In this document: positions 63,720-64,000 of the stretch, one piece after another | How positions within the stretch are numbered: position 1 is the stretch's first letter | Layout of the letters: the number at the start of each line of letters is the position of its first letter | From: Nicotiana tabacum | Taxonomy: Eukaryota > Streptophyta > Magnoliopsida > Solanales > Solanaceae | NCBI RefSeq assembly: GCF_000715075.1 | Contig: NC_134084.1 | Location: 188,501-252,500, forward strand | Length of the DNA stretch: 64,000 nucleotides | Reading direction: 5' to 3' | The notes under the pieces: model-generated | What the model was told of the DNA's origin: nothing | The model's database searches: none | What the model saw: only the letters and a program-made list of their open reading frames with translations | Position numbers and translations under genes: made by a program

Positions 63720-64000
63720 TTTTGGCATTTTACGGCCATAAAACTGGAATTCCGCGCGAGTCCCAAATTTTCGTGTGCTATAGCCCACGCCTTCCGCCGT
63801 GGGCCCGGGACCCCGGACCCGGATCGCCAAAATTTTTCCGGGATGTCAAATACGGCCTAAGGAACCATATTCACCGCCCCTCCATGACCAAATTACATTT
63901 TTTGGCATTTTACGGCCATAAAACTGGAATTCCGCGCGAGTCCCAAATTTTCGTGTGCTATAGCCCACGCCTTCCGCCGTGGGCCCGGGACCCCGGACCC
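63720..64000 (+). repeat. Right window edge: start of another identical monomer pair
   Basis: The monomer read from 63,721 (TTTGGCATTTTACGGCC, GGAATTCC, GGATCGCCAAAATTT) is repeated 180 bp later from 63,901 and runs off the window. The array clearly continues beyond base 64,000. Confidence 0.8.

Larger units (their letters stand above)
1..64000 (+). repeat. Continuous 180-181 bp satellite array (about 355 monomers)
   Basis: Every stretch of the window aligns to one monomer that recurs each 180 or 181 bp, for example the landmark CCATGAYCAAATTATG followed by a T run, then GGCCATAAAA, CCCAAATTTTCG, GCTATAGCCCACGCC and CGTGGGCCCGGGACC. All copies read in the same direction; I found no inverted copy, no spacer and no inserted element. 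Both edges of the window fall inside a monomer, so the array continues on each side. Size, homogeneity and layered HORs are typical of eukaryotic centromeric or heterochromatic satellites; a plant host is my inference from the nucleosome-length unit. I do not recognise the family from the sequence. The strand given is arbitrary. Confidence 0.98.
49456..64000 (+). repeat. Domain E: 181-bp class with large segmental duplications
   Basis: Most monomers have CAAATTACATTTTTTGGC or TTATGTATTTTGG, ACGGCCATAAAACTGG, GGACCCGGATCG or GGATCCGGATCG, and GGCCTAAGGAACCATA. The GATCAAATT start and the ATTTTAGGCC form so common to the left are rare or absent. Matching landmarks recur at 543 (start of domain), 2,168, 3,618, 3,799, 4,701 and 6,869 bp, all whole numbers of monomers, but there is no single tandem HOR. 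Confidence 0.85.

Noticed and set aside
1..64000. CENP-B box
   Set aside because: I compared the TTCG and CGAA positions of the monomer with the essential NTTCGNNNNANNCGGGN pattern on both strands and found no match.
1..64000. TATA-box or Pol III promoter in the TGCTATAGCCC segment
   Set aside because: The motif is present in nearly every monomer and has no accompanying promoter elements. Satellite transcription is possible but not supported by sequence alone.

Overview
The whole 64,000-base window is one uninterrupted tandem array of a satellite DNA with a 180-181 bp monomer, roughly 355 monomers, all head-to-tail in the same orientation. I see no protein-coding gene, RNA gene, transposon, CRISPR array, origin or unique-sequence gap. 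The many open frames (up to 290 codons) are by-products of the repeat: a 180-bp unit is divisible by three, so a frame that happens to be open in one monomer runs on into the next. The window looks like nuclear heterochromatin of a eukaryote. A nucleosome-sized unit of about 180 bp, layered higher-order repeats (HORs) and absence of interruption fit a plant centromeric, subtelomeric or knob satellite best. I do not recognise the family with certainty, so organism and chromosomal position are inference.

Monomer. The consensus has two halves: an A/T-tract half (about 40% GC) and a 40-bp GC-rich core (about 80% GC in one typical monomer) carrying a 7-bp inverted repeat around an 8-nt loop. CpG is not depleted. 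Length variation between 179 and 181 comes mainly from one base in the core (run of C before GGACCC), one base after ATTTTA and one base near CCCAAATTTT. Two recurrent larger deletions (35 bp and 15 bp) mark particular HOR positions.

Layout. Domain A (1 to about 12,950): a 16-monomer module of 2,884 bp, present at 1, 2,885, 7,029 and 9,913, the second copy expanded to 23 monomers (4,144 bp). Domain B (about 12,950-24,475): first an 8-mer of 1,410 bp, twice, each with a 146-bp truncated monomer, then a 12-mer HOR of 2,163 bp three times, collapsing to a 7-mer of 1,263 bp. Domain C (24,475-36,873): a 4-mer register of about 721 bp in two versions (p and q) in irregular order, with a B-like patch at about 26.24-26.64 kb and a D-like island at about 32.16-33.21 kb. 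Domain D (36,874 to about 49,455): 6-mer (1,031 bp) and 8-mer (1,393 bp) units, each with two deletion-marked monomers. Domain E (about 49,455-64,000): a distinct 181-bp sequence class arranged in large segmental duplications (6,869, 4,701, 3,799, 3,618 and 2,168 bp).

The most informative structure is the layered expansion: 12-mer equals 7-mer plus a 5-monomer insertion; 8-mer equals 6-mer plus two monomers that carry an E-like patch; and the same q-to-s boundary between HOR classes occurs three times, which suggests an older composite unit that was amplified piecewise. Coordinates of domain edges are read by eye and are good to about 50 bp; HOR periods were obtained by subtracting positions of matching landmarks.
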